A stretch of DNA of 5,729 nt from assembly GCA_964572965.1 (NCBI GenBank), contig CAZNHL010000134.1:1-5729 (forward strand), in the 5' to 3' direction. The position numbers were made by a program, and so were the translations under genes. Below the pieces are notes generated by a model. That model did no database searches. It had not been told where the DNA came from and saw only the letters and a program-made list of their open reading frames with translations. The DNA comes from CAZNHL01 sp964572965. Lineage in GTDB: Bacteria; Bacteroidota; Bacteroidia; Cytophagales; UBA9547. Shown here in pieces: positions 5,595 through 5,729 of the stretch (positions are counted from its first letter, which is position 1; each line of letters begins with the position of its first letter).

Positions 5595-5729
5595 GTGGCT
5601 TCTACAGTAAAATTCTTCACCGGTACCGCTTCTGCTTATCTTGCAGAAAAAATTGCACAATCTTATGGTCTTGAACTGGGTAGTATGACCCGCAACAAGT
5701 TTAGCGATGGCGAGCTTTCTATCAGTTAT
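5595..5729 (+). CDS. prs: Ribose-phosphate pyrophosphokinase (PRPP synthetase), N-terminal 45 codons
   Basis: The enzyme transfers pyrophosphate from ATP to ribose 5-phosphate to make PRPP, the precursor of purines, pyrimidines, NAD, histidine and tryptophan. It acts in the cytoplasm as an oligomer. The visible 45 residues match the family N-terminus: the KFFTGTAS strand-loop at 6-13, the helix YLAEKIAQSYG at 15-25, and the signature FSDGE at 36-40, which in the family is followed by the nucleotide-binding region. The start is taken as GTG at 5595-5597. An in-frame TAA lies at 5577-5579, no ATG lies between, and the next Met (residue 31) falls inside the conserved region. No Shine-Dalgarno sequence is visible. 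The gene follows the tRNA-Gln terminator by 36 bases and runs off the right edge, so the catalytic and PRPP-binding loops are not visible. I recall a tRNA-Gln-prs arrangement from other Bacteroidota. Confidence 0.93.
   Translation, partial: MASTVKFFTGTASAYLAEKIAQSYGLELGSMTRNKFSDGELSISY

Overview
The window looks like a piece of a Bacteroidota chromosome, perhaps of the Chitinophaga, Cytophaga or Sphingobacteria type. Three things suggest this. There is a giant secreted protein built from Ig-like domains of the kind associated with CHU_C proteins. There is an exact Bacteroidota -7 promoter box (TAnnTTTG) in front of a tRNA gene. The genes lack clear Shine-Dalgarno sequences, and the intergenic DNA is AT-rich. 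The genus cannot be read from this sequence.

Positions 1-4709 (minus strand) hold the first 1569 codons of one very large gene that runs off the left edge. It encodes a secreted, probably surface-exposed protein: a signal peptide (residues 1-32), a conserved-looking N-terminal module (about 33-190), then 16 consecutive Ig-like domains of about 80-90 residues. The domains alternate strictly between two subtypes, A and B, giving eight A-B pairs with a period of 509-522 bp. Every domain carries one pair of cysteines. Pairs 4-7 are close copies of each other, pairs 1-3 next to the N-terminus are clearly older, and pair 8 begins to diverge again. The plus-strand open frames opposite this gene are periodic shadows of the repeat and are not genes.

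Positions 4710-5376 are a non-coding, AT-rich gap of about 670 bp. It must contain the start signals of the adhesin-like gene. I see only short repeats and palindromes there and no convincing promoter.

Positions 5377-5729 (plus strand) hold a compact housekeeping unit: a Bacteroidota-type promoter, a tRNA-Gln with anticodon TTG, a strong intrinsic terminator, and the first 45 codons of ribose-phosphate pyrophosphokinase (prs), cut by the right edge. The two halves are divergently transcribed and have no obvious functional link. The left half is an accessory cell-surface gene beside core metabolism and translation genes. I found no phage, IS element, CRISPR array or defence gene. The most unusual content is the two-subtype Ig repeat array and its gradient of divergence.
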